Source of the DNA: JANLQX01 sp043775075
GTDB taxonomy: Bacteria; Actinomycetota; Acidimicrobiia; Acidimicrobiales; JANYDT01
Length of the DNA: 14,238 nucleotides
Assembly: GCA_043775075.1 (NCBI GenBank)
Contig: JAYVSS010000090.1
Coordinates: 1 to 14,238, forward strand
Reading direction: 5' to 3'
The notes under the pieces were generated by a model, which did not search any database, was not told the DNA's origin, and was given only the letters and a program-made list of their open reading frames with translations. Shown here in pieces: positions 5,588 to 13,113 of this stretch. Position 1 is the first letter of the stretch. Each line of letters opens with the position of its first letter. The translations under genes were made by a program, and so were the position numbers.

Positions 5588-7354
5588 ATGACTGCATACA
5601 AAGTCGTGGTCGACGGCTCAAACGTGGCGACCGAAGGTCGCACCCGCCCGAGCCTCAGCCAACTCGACGAAGCCGTTCGCTCCTTTCTGGAGGAGTACCC
5701 CAACGCCGACGTCATTGTTATCGTCGACTCCAGTTTCCCCAACCGCATCGACCCCGCCGATGTGGCCGTGTTCGAAGAAGCGTTCCTCGCCGGAGAAATC
5801 ATCACTCCACCGGCCGGCACCGTCGGACGTGGCGACGCGTTCATTCTGAAGGTCGCCGACAAGCTCGGGGCCACCGTATTTTCCAACGATTCGTTCCAGG
5901 AGTTCCACGGAACCTACGAATGGCTCTTTGAAAAAGGCCGCCTCGTTGGTGGCAAGCCCATTCCCGGCCTTGGTTGGGTGTTTACTCCCCGGGTGCCCGT
6001 GCGGGGGCAAAAGAGTCGCGAAGCGGTGCGCGAGGCGAAGCGCCAAACGGTTCGCGTTGGCTCTCCCGAGGCGATGCGGCCGATGCCGGTGCCGAAGGCG
6101 CCGCCGCAATTTCTCACCAAAGGTCGGGCCGACGAGGTCGACAGTTTCGAGGGGGCGCCCGACGACGGTCGTCGTCGACGAAAGAAGCGGCGTGGCTCGC
6201 GAGACGACCGTGACGGGCGCGACGGCGGCGGCCAGCGAGATCACCGAGGCGACGTGGTCGTCTCCTTCGACGAGGATTCGATTGATCAGGTTGCTGCGGG
6301 TCGGGAGAATTCGGATCGATTCGGCGGTCCGGTCGAATCGGATGGCGGGAACAATCGTCGCAAACGTCGCCAACGAGGTCGGGCCGAAGGCGGTGTCGAG
6401 GTTGCGCCACGGGCGGTGAACGAGCCGGGTACCTTCCTGACGTTCATCGCCTCGCACCTCCCCGGGTCCGCCGTTGACGGCGTGGTGGAGGACTATGCGT
6501 CCCATGGGTTCTACGTCACCGCGGGCGGCGCTCGTTGCTACGTGCCGCTGTCCGGTTTGGCTGAACCGATGCCTCGTAGCGCCAAAGAAGTGGTGCGACG
6601 GGGCGAAACCCAACACTTCATCGTGAAGGCGTTCGACGCCATGCGTCGGGGGATCGAACTGGCCTTGATCGGAACCCCCGGAGCCGGTGGGGTCGATACC
6701 GCGCCGGTTGCCCCCGAGCCAACAAAGAAGGGCAAAGTGGCAAAAGCGTCGAAGGCCGACAGCGCACCGAAAACTCCCAAGATCGCGAAGGCGAAGACAC
6801 AGAAGGAATCAATCGCTGCGGCTGGATCAGTTGGCGAGGCTTCTCGTCCCGCTGCTTCTGCCGCTCTCACGTCGTCCACCCGGAAGTCTGTGGCCAAGAA
6901 GGCCGCAGTCGAGAAGGCGCCCGCCGCATCGGCGTCGGTCAAGAAGGCGGCAGCCGAAAAAGCACCCGTGAAGAAGGCCACTGTGAAGAAGGCTCCTGCC
7001 GCGAGGGCCGCGGCGGCCACGAAAGCTCCTGCGGCGAGGGCAGCTGCGGGTAACAAAGTCCCGGCGCCGACGGCTCCGGCTAAGCGGGCTTCGGTCAAGG
7101 AGGCACAGGCGGCGACGGCTCCGGCTAAGCGGGCTCAGGTCAAGAAGGCTCCGGCCAAGAAGGCTCAGGTCAAGAAGGCTCCGGCTCCGAAGGCCCCGGT
7201 CAAGCGGGTTTCGGCGGCTCCAGCTCCGGCGGCTCCGGTCAAGCGGGTTTCGGCTTCGAAGGCCCCCGCGACGAAGGCCCCCGCGACGAAGGCCCCCGCG
7301 ACGAAGGCCCCAGCCAAGAAGGCCCCAGCTAAGAAGGCGGCGGCGAAGAAGTAG
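5588..7354 (+). CDS. NYN (Zc3h12a/Regnase-like) ribonuclease with S1 domain and histone-H1-like tail
   Basis: A 588-residue multidomain protein, probably an RNA-cleaving enzyme. Residues 1-135 look like a PIN-like NYN domain of the Zc3h12a (Regnase) group: VVVDGSNVA with D9, GRGDAFILKVAD with D83, and VFSNDSFQEF with D101 align with catalytic acidic positions of Regnase-1; its paired Asp next to D83 is a glycine here. Residues 140-280 are a charged linker, with RRRRKKRRGSRDDRDGRDGG near 195-215. Residues 282-360 fit an S1-type fold (VDGVVEDYASHGFYV, CYVPLSGLAE, IVKAFD-RRGIEL). Residues 378-588 are almost only Lys, Ala, Pro, Val and Thr in AKKAP-like repeats, a tail like histone H1 or the C-terminus of mycobacterial HupB. 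ATG at 5588 has AGGA 13 bases upstream, a weak site. Exonuclease III follows after 41 bases. RNA cleavage and nucleoid or RNA tethering are inferred. Confidence 0.85.
   Translation: MTAYKVVVDGSNVATEGRTRPSLSQLDEAVRSFLEEYPNADVIVIVDSSFPNRIDPADVAVFEEAFLAGEIITPPAGTVGRGDAFILKVADKLGATVFSNDSFQEFHGTYEWLFEKGRLVGGKPIPGLGWVFTPRVPVRGQKSREAVREAKRQTVRVGSPEAMRPMPVPKAPPQFLTKGRADEVDSFEGAPDDGRRRRKKRRGSRDDRDGRDGGGQRDHRGDVVVSFDEDSIDQVAAGRENSDRFGGPVESDGGNNRRKRRQRGRAEGGVEVAPRAVNEPGTFLTFIASHLPGSAVDGVVEDYASHGFYVTAGGARCYVPLSGLAEPMPRSAKEVVRRGETQHFIVKAFDAMRRGIELALIGTPGAGGVDTAPVAPEPTKKGKVAKASKADSAPKTPKIAKAKTQKESIAAAGSVGEASRPAASAALTSSTRKSVAKKAAVEKAPAASASVKKAAAEKAPVKKATVKKAPAARAAAATKAPAARAAAGNKVPAPTAPAKRASVKEAQAATAPAKRAQVKKAPAKKAQVKKAPAPKAPVKRVSAAPAPAAPVKRVSASKAPATKAPATKAPATKAPAKKAPAKKAAAKK
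7068..7135 (+). repeat. Direct repeat in the H1-like tail, 23 bases, period 45
   Basis: A 23-base unit beginning CGACGGCTCCGG occurs without change at 7068-7090 and again at 7113-7135. The period of 45 bases is a whole number of codons, so the duplication keeps frame and repeats a TAPAKRA-like segment of the tail. Confidence 0.75.
7196..7254 (+). repeat. Direct repeat in the H1-like tail, 20 bases, period 39
   Basis: A 20-base unit containing CAAGCGGGTTTCGGC occurs identically at 7196-7215 and 7235-7254. The 39-base period is a multiple of three; both copies encode PVKRVSA in the tail. Confidence 0.75.
7259..7333 (+). repeat. 15-base tandem array encoding KAPAT/KAPAK
   Basis: Three exact head-to-tail copies of AAGGCCCCCGCGACG (7259-7303) are followed by two diverged copies (7304-7333), encoding KAPAT three times and then KAPAK twice, starting at residue 558. 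Exact codon identity suggests recent in-frame slippage or duplication, so copy number may vary between strains. Confidence 0.85.
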
Positions 7355-7367
7355 CGGAACTCGGTCT

Positions 7368-7381
7368 CGGGTGGCGACCCG
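7368..7381 (+). terminator. Weak hairpin between the NYN gene and exonuclease III
   Basis: CGGGT and ACCCG flank a GGCG loop 13 bases after the NYN stop codon. The 5-base GC stem could give some termination but has no U-tract and directly abuts the possible exonuclease III promoter. Confidence 0.2.
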
Positions 7382-7387
7382 TAGTCT
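7382..7387 (+). promoter_or_regulatory. Possible -10 box of exonuclease III
   Basis: TAGTCT fits TANNNT and lies 8 bases before the GTG start, one base further than in the other candidate leaderless starts of this window. No Shine-Dalgarno sequence is seen. Weak support. Confidence 0.25.
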
Positions 7388-7395
7388 CGATAGCC

Positions 7396-8202
7396 GTGCG
7401 AATCGCCACCTGGAATGTGAACTCCCTCAAGGCCCGCCTGGCCCGGGTCGAGGAGTGGCTTGGCTATGCCGACTGCGATGTGCTTGTCCTCCAGGAGACG
7501 AAGTTTGGTGACAACGCTTTTCCGTCCATGGTTTTTCACGGTCTCGGTTACGAGAGTGTGCACTTTGGCCAGGGCCAGTGGAACGGGGTCGCCATCCTTA
7601 GCCGGGTTGGCCTCGACGGTGTGCAGCGGGGCTTCGCTACTCCCGCCGGCGACGTGGACGAGTACACCGCGGGAATTCTGGGTGAAGCACGAGTCCTGTC
7701 GGCCACGTGTGCTGGGTTGCGGGTCACCAGTGTCTACGTTCCGAACGGTCGCAGCGTCGGGGATCCCCACTATCAAGCCAAGCTCGTGTGGCTCGATCGT
7801 CTGTGTAGTGAGCATCGAGCCGAGGCCGAGGCGGGGCGACCATCAGTGATCATGGGCGATTTCAACATTGCCCCTGATGACCGGGACGTCTGGAGTCCCA
7901 AACACTTCACCGAATCCACGCATGTGACTGAGCCCGAGCGATTGCGCTTGCGCGATCTCGCCGATGCCGGCTTCAGTGATGCCTTCCGTCAGCTCTATTC
8001 GGATGATCGTCTGTACACATACTGGGACTACCGAGCCGGCGACTTTCACCAGCACCGAGGGATGCGCATCGATTTGGTCTTGGCTACGCCGCCGGTACTC
8101 GAACGGGTCCAGTGGGCGATCGTGGATCGCAACGCCCGCAAGGGGAAACTGCCGTCGGACCATGCGCCGGTGGTCGTGGATCTTGCCGGTTCGTTCACCT
8201 GA
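7396..8202 (+). CDS. xthA: Exodeoxyribonuclease III / AP endonuclease
   Basis: A 268-residue member of the exonuclease-endonuclease-phosphatase superfamily, the Xth family of base-excision repair, which cuts 5' to abasic sites and removes 3' blocking groups. The N-terminus RIATWNVNSLKAR gives N7; LQETK gives the metal-binding E34; YVPNG, GDFNIAP, RIDLVLATP and the C-terminal PSDHAPVVVDL with catalytic D255/H256 complete the set. Length is normal and all key residues seem present, so it should be active. GTG is the start because the family's N-terminus begins there exactly. It lies 41 bases after the NYN gene on the same strand; a shared message is possible, though a possible separate -10 box sits just upstream. 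Confidence 0.95.
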   Translation: MRIATWNVNSLKARLARVEEWLGYADCDVLVLQETKFGDNAFPSMVFHGLGYESVHFGQGQWNGVAILSRVGLDGVQRGFATPAGDVDEYTAGILGEARVLSATCAGLRVTSVYVPNGRSVGDPHYQAKLVWLDRLCSEHRAEAEAGRPSVIMGDFNIAPDDRDVWSPKHFTESTHVTEPERLRLRDLADAGFSDAFRQLYSDDRLYTYWDYRAGDFHQHRGMRIDLVLATPPVLERVQWAIVDRNARKGKLPSDHAPVVVDLAGSFT

Positions 8203-8333
8203 GCTCACCCGGCTCCGCAACTCCCGAACTGGCCGCCACTGGTTGGGGTTACGGGAACAGGCGGCGCAGTAACCTGGTCGCTGCCCTCGGCACACCGGTG
8301 CCACCGGCCCTGACTTGAAAGTTTCTCTTCCCT

Positions 8334-10268
8334 ATGGCTGGTGCAGTTCTTGTAGACGCGCGTGGCGTTGGCGTCGCCCGTCCCGATCGACCTCTGTTCG
8401 CCGACCTTTCGCTCACCATTCACGTCGGTGATCGATGGGGCGTGGTCGGGATCAATGGCGGCGGCAAATCGACGTTGCTACGTGTGCTTAGTGGTGCGAT
8501 CAACGCCGACGAAGGGTCAGTGACTCGCGGCCGGGGGATCAGGATCTCGGTGCTCGATCAAGAGGGGGTGTTGCCGCCCGGGACCGTGCGCGACGTAGTT
8601 GCGTCGGTTGACGGAGCGCAGGTATGGGAAGCCGAGGCGGTGCTCGATCGGCTCGGCATGGAGGCTTTTCTCGATACCGATGTAAGTACCCTCTCAGGCG
8701 GTCAGGCTAAGCGGGTGGCGCTGGCTCGGGCCATCGTGGTCGAGTCTGACCTGCTCATCCTGGACGAACCTACCAACCATCTCGACCTCGATGCCATCGC
8801 CTGGCTCGAGGAACGGCTCGCCGCCTTCCGTGGTGGATTGGTGTTAGTCACCCATGATCGTCACGTCCTAGACCGAGTTTGTACGCGCACGTTGGAACTT
8901 GACCGAGGAAAGTCGTATGTGCACGAAGGGGGTTATCAGACCTACCTGGACGGCCGTTCGGTTCGCGAAGAGCGAAACGCCTCTGAGGAAGCGACACGAC
9001 GCAACCTGGCCAAGACCGAGCTGGCCTGGTTGCGCCGTGGCGCACCGGCACGAACGGCGAAATCTAAAGCGCGCATAGATTCCGCCACCGCGCTAGTTGA
9101 TCGCAAGGTTGAAGGTCCGGCTCGCGCTGGTTCGCTGGATTTGTCCGCCGCTTCTGAACGCAGTGGGGAAGGTGCCCGGAAGCAATCGACCGGTGGGTTT
9201 CGTCAACAGCTCGATGAGCGTGCGGCGCCGCGTCTGGGATCAAAGGTCATCGAGCTCGAAGGCGTCGGCCATCGTTTCGCCGACGATGCCCCGTGGTTGT
9301 TCTCGAAAGTGGATTGGAAGTTGGCGCCGGGGGAACGGTGGGGAATCGTCGGCCCCAACGGTGCCGGGAAAACGACACTGCTCGAAATTCTGTCGGGCCG
9401 GCTCATCCCCGCCGCTGGAACAGTCGCTGTCGGCCCCACCGTGCGGGTGCGTTTGTCTGATCAGTTGGGACGCACCCTTGATCCGAATCAGCGGGTCCGC
9501 GATGCGGTGGCTGGGCCATCGAGAGTTCCGGGTACACCGGAGGACAAGAAGCTGATGGAGCAGTTCTGGTTTGATGACGATGCCCAGTTCGCTCAGATCT
9601 CTACGCTCTCGGGTGGAGAACGGCGGCGGCTGCAGCTCCTCCTGGTGTTGGCGGAGCGACCGAATGTGTTGTTGCTCGACGAACCGACCAACGACCTCGA
9701 CCTCGATACCTTGCGGGTACTAGAAGATTTTGCTGAGGATTGGCCGGGCACGCTCGTGGTTGTCAGTCACGATCGGACGTTCCTCGATCGCGTGGTCGAG
9801 GACGTCCTGATGCTGGAGAACGGCCGGGCCAAGCCGGTCGTCGGTGGGTACGCCGGCTGGCTGGCCCAACGGGCGGCCAAGGCGGCCACGGCCATGACGT
9901 CCAGCGGGGCCTCGGGCGGCGCCCGGATGGCCTCGCTGGCCGCCAGCTCCGCAGCGGTCCACGCCACGGCCAACGCGACTGCTGCGGCCCTCGCCGAACC
10001 CGCGCCAGCGGCGGAGACAACGATGGGGCTGGCGGCCCCGGCCCGCAGGTCGGCCAGCACGTTACGGTTCCTGACCAAGGAAGCCGATCGCGAGTTGGCG
10101 AGAGCGACGAAGCGCCGAGACCAACTCACCGAGCAGCTCCATGGCGCCGCACCCACTGACTATCCGACGTTGGCGCGAATCGGCGAAGAGCTGGCTGTGG
10201 CTCAAGGCGACGTTGACACGTGGGAAGAACGCTGGCTCGAACTGGCCGAGGAATCCCACGGAGGCTGA
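8334..10268 (+). CDS. uup: ABC-F family ATPase, Uup-like
   Basis: A soluble protein with two ATP-binding cassettes and no membrane segments, 644 residues. ABC-F proteins act on ribosomes, not as transporters; Uup has also been linked to DNA stability. First cassette: Walker A GINGGGKST (39-47), signature LSGGQAKR (about 120), Walker B LLILDEPTNHLDLD (about 140-153). Between the cassettes, ELAWLRRGAPARTAKSKARI is close to the Uup-type linker that faces tRNA. Second cassette: GPNGAGKTT (about 340), LSGGERRRLQ (about 425), LLLDEPTNDLDLDT (about 449). An Ala-rich stretch (about 525-570) precedes a C-terminal charged helical region with TKEADRELARATKRRDQL, like the Uup coiled-coil domain. ATG 8334 has neither a clear ribosome site nor a TANNNT box. 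131 bases separate it from xthA; a small GC hairpin at 8289-8302 is the only structure seen there. Confidence 0.92.
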   Translation: MAGAVLVDARGVGVARPDRPLFADLSLTIHVGDRWGVVGINGGGKSTLLRVLSGAINADEGSVTRGRGIRISVLDQEGVLPPGTVRDVVASVDGAQVWEAEAVLDRLGMEAFLDTDVSTLSGGQAKRVALARAIVVESDLLILDEPTNHLDLDAIAWLEERLAAFRGGLVLVTHDRHVLDRVCTRTLELDRGKSYVHEGGYQTYLDGRSVREERNASEEATRRNLAKTELAWLRRGAPARTAKSKARIDSATALVDRKVEGPARAGSLDLSAASERSGEGARKQSTGGFRQQLDERAAPRLGSKVIELEGVGHRFADDAPWLFSKVDWKLAPGERWGIVGPNGAGKTTLLEILSGRLIPAAGTVAVGPTVRVRLSDQLGRTLDPNQRVRDAVAGPSRVPGTPEDKKLMEQFWFDDDAQFAQISTLSGGERRRLQLLLVLAERPNVLLLDEPTNDLDLDTLRVLEDFAEDWPGTLVVVSHDRTFLDRVVEDVLMLENGRAKPVVGGYAGWLAQRAAKAATAMTSSGASGGARMASLAASSAAVHATANATAAALAEPAPAAETTMGLAAPARRSASTLRFLTKEADRELARATKRRDQLTEQLHGAAPTDYPTLARIGEELAVAQGDVDTWEERWLELAEESHGG

Positions 10269-10289
10269 GTCCTCGTGGGTGCGCACTGA

Positions 10290-10312
10290 GCCCTTCAACT
10301 GATTGAACGGGC
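10290..10312 (+). terminator. Hairpin after uup, probable terminator
   Basis: GCCC-TTCAA (10290-10298) pairs with TTGAA-GGGC (10303-10312) around a CTGA loop, with one bulged C at 10308. It starts 22 bases after the uup stop. No U-tract follows, which is common in GC-rich actinobacteria. It ends 7 bases before the putative -10 box of the next gene. Confidence 0.45.
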
Positions 10313-10318
10313 GAACGC

Positions 10319-10324
10319 TACGGT
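10319..10324 (+). promoter_or_regulatory. Putative -10 box of the DUF2505 gene (leaderless type)
   Basis: TACGGT is followed by 7 bases and then ATG 10332. This supports that ATG over the in-frame GTG at 10323, which lies inside the box. GGTGG in the same place could alternatively serve as a ribosome site, which would also favour ATG 10332. Confidence 0.4.
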
Positions 10325-10331
10325 GGCGCGT

Positions 10332-10850
10332 ATGCGGTTTCGGATTGAGCAGCAGTTTCACGCACCGATCGGCGAGGTGGGCGCAGCGTTAACGAGCTCG
10401 CAGTACTTGGGCGACGGCATGGCGCAACTATCGGACATCGGTCGGCCGGAGATAACGACGTACCGCGTGGATAAAGGAACCGTCACCCTGGCCCTCGAAT
10501 ACTGCTTCGGGGGAAAGCTTCCATCGGTCGTGACCAAGGTTATTGATCCCCGAAGGCTGAGTTGGGTGGAAGACACCGTGATCGATACTGAGACTTGGAC
10601 GGCGCAGTTCACCATCACCCCGACGCACTACGCCAGTTTCTTCACCTGTTCTGGCCGGTGGCGGCTTGACGAATCGCAGAGTATGACGACGCGGGTCATG
10701 GACGGTTTGCTCAAGGTCAACTCGCCGGTGCCGTTTGTGGGCGGCCAGGTCGAGAAAGCAATCGTAAGTGGACTTAGGGAGCGGCTAGGGGACGAACCGC
10801 AGATCCTCGAGGGTTGGCTCGCGGCTCGGGCGACGGCGTCTGATCACTAG
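10332..10850 (+). CDS. DUF2505 domain protein (START/polyketide-cyclase-like fold)
   Basis: A 172-residue cytoplasmic protein of a family found mainly in actinobacteria, with no known reaction. The start MRFRIEQQFHAPIGEV, the middle EDTVIDTETWTAQFTITP and the C-terminal VPFVGGQVEKAIVSGL fit DUF2505, whose predicted fold is a helix-grip lipid- or ligand-binding pocket. There is no signal peptide or membrane segment. The start at ATG 10332 is preferred over GTG 10323 because MRF begins the domain and a TANNNT box sits 7 bases ahead. The stop codon shares CTAG with the stop of the helicase gene on the other strand. Ligand and function are unknown. Confidence 0.8.
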   Translation: MRFRIEQQFHAPIGEVGAALTSSQYLGDGMAQLSDIGRPEITTYRVDKGTVTLALEYCFGGKLPSVVTKVIDPRRLSWVEDTVIDTETWTAQFTITPTHYASFFTCSGRWRLDESQSMTTRVMDGLLKVNSPVPFVGGQVEKAIVSGLRERLGDEPQILEGWLAARATASDH

Positions 10851-13039
10851 CTGGCAGCAGTCTCGATCACGGAGATGATGTCGTCGCCGTATCGCTCGAT
10901 CTTGACCGGGCCCATGCCCGGTACCCCGAGCAACGCATCACGCGTGCGCGGGTTGGCCTCGGCCATGGCCGCCAGAGTGGTGTCGTGACAAATCACAAAA
11001 GCCGGGACGCCGGTGGCCCGGGCTTTCGACGCCCGCCACTTCTTCAACGCCTCAAGAACCACCGGGTCGGCGTTGGTCCCGAGTTCGATACTTGCTCGCT
11101 TCGTGCCCCGGATGCCTGGCACCCCGGCGGCTTTCGCCGCGGCAAGCTTCTCTCGCTGGGCTCGCAGCACTGCCTTCCAATCGCCCTTTGACGGCTCTTC
11201 GATCGACGCAATCGCCGCGGTGACGTTGTCCAGATACGGCGATGGACTGCGGTTCGTGGTGCGGGTCCCGAAGGTGCGGGACTTGGCCCAGGTGAGGTGC
11301 AGCTCGCGCTCGGCTCGGGTGACGGCCACGTACATGAGCCGACGTTCCTCGTCCCACGCGTCTTGATTGTCGGCCTGGCCGATGGGGACGAAGCCTCGCT
11401 CCAGGCCCGCCAGGACGACGATCGGCCACTCCAGGCCCTTGGACCGATGAAACGTAGTGATCTCGACGACGTCGGTGAGACGATCCGGCTCGTCGTTCTT
11501 TGACGTGATTGTCGCTGATAGCCACGACAGAAAACCTTCCGTGGTTCCCGTGGGGTCCAGGGCGAGGAACTCAACGCCCAACCGCACAACTCCCTCGATA
11601 TTGGCCGCCCGCTCATTTACCCCTTCAATCCCCACTACTCCCTTTTCGGTGGCTTCTCGCGCCATATCTTCAAGGTCGGTCATCCGGGCACCGAATGGCA
11701 CGGCGGCGGGGGAGCGCTTGAGAAAGTTCAGGACTTCCTTCACGTCGGCCTGGTGCAAAAAGGCCCCTCGGTCCTTCACCCGGTGGGGAATGCCGACGGC
11801 GCGAAAAGCTTCTTCGAAGAGCAGGCTTTGCGCGTTGGTCCTGGTCAAGATGGCCATGTGCGACCACGGCAGCTGCACCGAATGCCGATCGCGCAGCAGG
11901 CGGGCTACCGCGCGGGCTTCGTCGACATCGCTGGCAAACGCCGTGACCACCGGAACGATGCCCGAAGGCCGGTTTGGCCGCAGGGCCCGGGTATCGCGCG
12001 GGGCGAGGCCGAGCACCGCATCGGCCACCGTGAGAATTTCCGGCGATGAGCGGTAATTGTCCTCAAGCCGTATAACTTCCGCCTGCGGAAAGCGCTCCCG
12101 GAATCCGGTAAGGAAACGCGGATCGGCGCCGTTCCAGGCATAGATTGCCTGGTTGGGATCGCCGACTACGCACAGGTCGAGTGCTTCGCCAACCCGCGGC
12201 TCGCCCGACGGCCCGAGACCGATCCATGCGTCGAGGAGGCGCGCTTGAGCAGGGTTGACGTCTTGAAATTCGTCGACAAACAGGTGCCGGAAGCGCCACC
12301 GCTGACGAACGGCAAACTCCCGATCGGACTCCATTGCCCGTACGCAGTGGACGAGCAGGTCGTCGAAATCCACAACCTTCTTACGCCGTTTTTCCGCCTC
12401 GTACCGGGCGTAGAGGTCGGTCATAGCCTCGACCCCGAGCGGTGGAGTACGCCCGATGCGAGCAATCTCGATCCCGTAGGCCTCGGGGTCGAGCATGCGG
12501 GCTTTCGCCCATTCGATCTCCGACACCACGTCGAACGGCTGCACTGAATTACGCCGAGCACCGAGCAATGGCCCGATGAGACGCATCTTTGATTCCGTGA
12601 GTTCAGGGGCGCGCTGATCGGTGTCCGTCCACCATTGCCGCAGTTGGGCGAAGGCAATAGCGTGAAAGGTGCCGGTGGCGACCCGTTTGCGTACGCCCAA
12701 CTGTCCGAGCCGGCTGCTCAGTTCGCGCGCCGCTTTACGGGTGAACGTGAGCGCCAGAATGCGCGCCGCGTCGGCTTCACCGGTGTGAATGCGATAGGCG
12801 ATTCGGCGGGTGAGCACCCGTGTCTTCCCCGAACCGGCCCCGGCGAGGAGGCAGAGCGGCGCGGCGGGGCTGAGAACGGCCGCCCGCTGAGCGGGGTTGA
12901 GGCCGGCGAGCAATGAATGCAATCGGCCAGTGTCGGCCGATGGACCGCCAGTACCGGGGCCGGTGGCTGTGGCTGTGCCGGCCCCAGGGGAGGTTCGGTC
13001 CCCTCGAAGCGGGGAAACCACACGCGTGGAATTCGTCAT
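10847..13039 (-). CDS. uvrD2: UvrD/PcrA-family superfamily 1 DNA helicase with HRDC domain (UvrD2-like)
   Basis: A 730-residue ATP-dependent 3'-5' DNA helicase for repair or recombination. After a Ser/Gly/Thr-rich leader (1-38) come the Q-motif LNPAQRAAV (47-55), Walker A AGAGSGKT (66-73), LALTFTRKAARE (Ia), VDEFQDVNPAQ (II), DPNQAIYAWNGADPRF (III), EDNYRSSPEIL (IV), FHRSKGLEWPIVVLAG (V) and MYVAVTRAERELHL (VI). The C-terminus from about 655 fits an HRDC domain: LKKWRASKARATGVPAFVIC, LLGVPGMGPVKIERYG. This layout matches mycobacterial UvrD2, but the tetracysteine motif that joins motor and HRDC there is absent; the linker has no cysteine. GGAGAT just before ATG could be a ribosome site, and TAACCT ahead of it a -10 box. 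The alpha/beta hydrolase gene lies 74 bases upstream. Confidence 0.92.
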   Translation of the reverse strand: MTNSTRVVSPLRGDRTSPGAGTATATGPGTGGPSADTGRLHSLLAGLNPAQRAAVLSPAAPLCLLAGAGSGKTRVLTRRIAYRIHTGEADAARILALTFTRKAARELSSRLGQLGVRKRVATGTFHAIAFAQLRQWWTDTDQRAPELTESKMRLIGPLLGARRNSVQPFDVVSEIEWAKARMLDPEAYGIEIARIGRTPPLGVEAMTDLYARYEAEKRRKKVVDFDDLLVHCVRAMESDREFAVRQRWRFRHLFVDEFQDVNPAQARLLDAWIGLGPSGEPRVGEALDLCVVGDPNQAIYAWNGADPRFLTGFRERFPQAEVIRLEDNYRSSPEILTVADAVLGLAPRDTRALRPNRPSGIVPVVTAFASDVDEARAVARLLRDRHSVQLPWSHMAILTRTNAQSLLFEEAFRAVGIPHRVKDRGAFLHQADVKEVLNFLKRSPAAVPFGARMTDLEDMAREATEKGVVGIEGVNERAANIEGVVRLGVEFLALDPTGTTEGFLSWLSATITSKNDEPDRLTDVVEITTFHRSKGLEWPIVVLAGLERGFVPIGQADNQDAWDEERRLMYVAVTRAERELHLTWAKSRTFGTRTTNRSPSPYLDNVTAAIASIEEPSKGDWKAVLRAQREKLAAAKAAGVPGIRGTKRASIELGTNADPVVLEALKKWRASKARATGVPAFVICHDTTLAAMAEANPRTRDALLGVPGMGPVKIERYGDDIISVIETAAS

Positions 13040-13045
13040 ATCTCC

Positions 13046-13051
13046 AGGTTA
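13046..13051 (-). promoter_or_regulatory. Possible -10 box of the helicase gene
   Basis: On the minus strand TAACCT is followed by GGAGAT and then ATG. The box fits TANNNT with 6-base spacing, but the six bases also contain a GGAG ribosome site, so either a leaderless or a led message is possible. Confidence 0.3.
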
Positions 13052-13113
13052 CGCGAGGGGGTGTGACAAAACGACAGGCGTGTAATTCGAATGACGATGC
13101 GAGCGCCTGGTCC

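Noticed and set aside
5618..6616. 332-codon minus-strand open frame inside the NYN gene
   Set aside because: It is antisense to the NYN/S1 coding sequence, has no family motifs and arises from GC-rich codon structure; the plus strand has clear domain matches.
7068..7333. Repeats considered as a CRISPR array or other non-coding repeat
   Set aside because: Periods are multiples of three, there are no unique spacers, and the repeats lie in frame in a Lys/Ala/Pro tail.
8289..8302. GGCAC-ACCG-GTGCC hairpin between xthA and uup as a terminator
   Set aside because: Only a 5-base stem, no U-tract and 86 bases after xthA; not enough to call.
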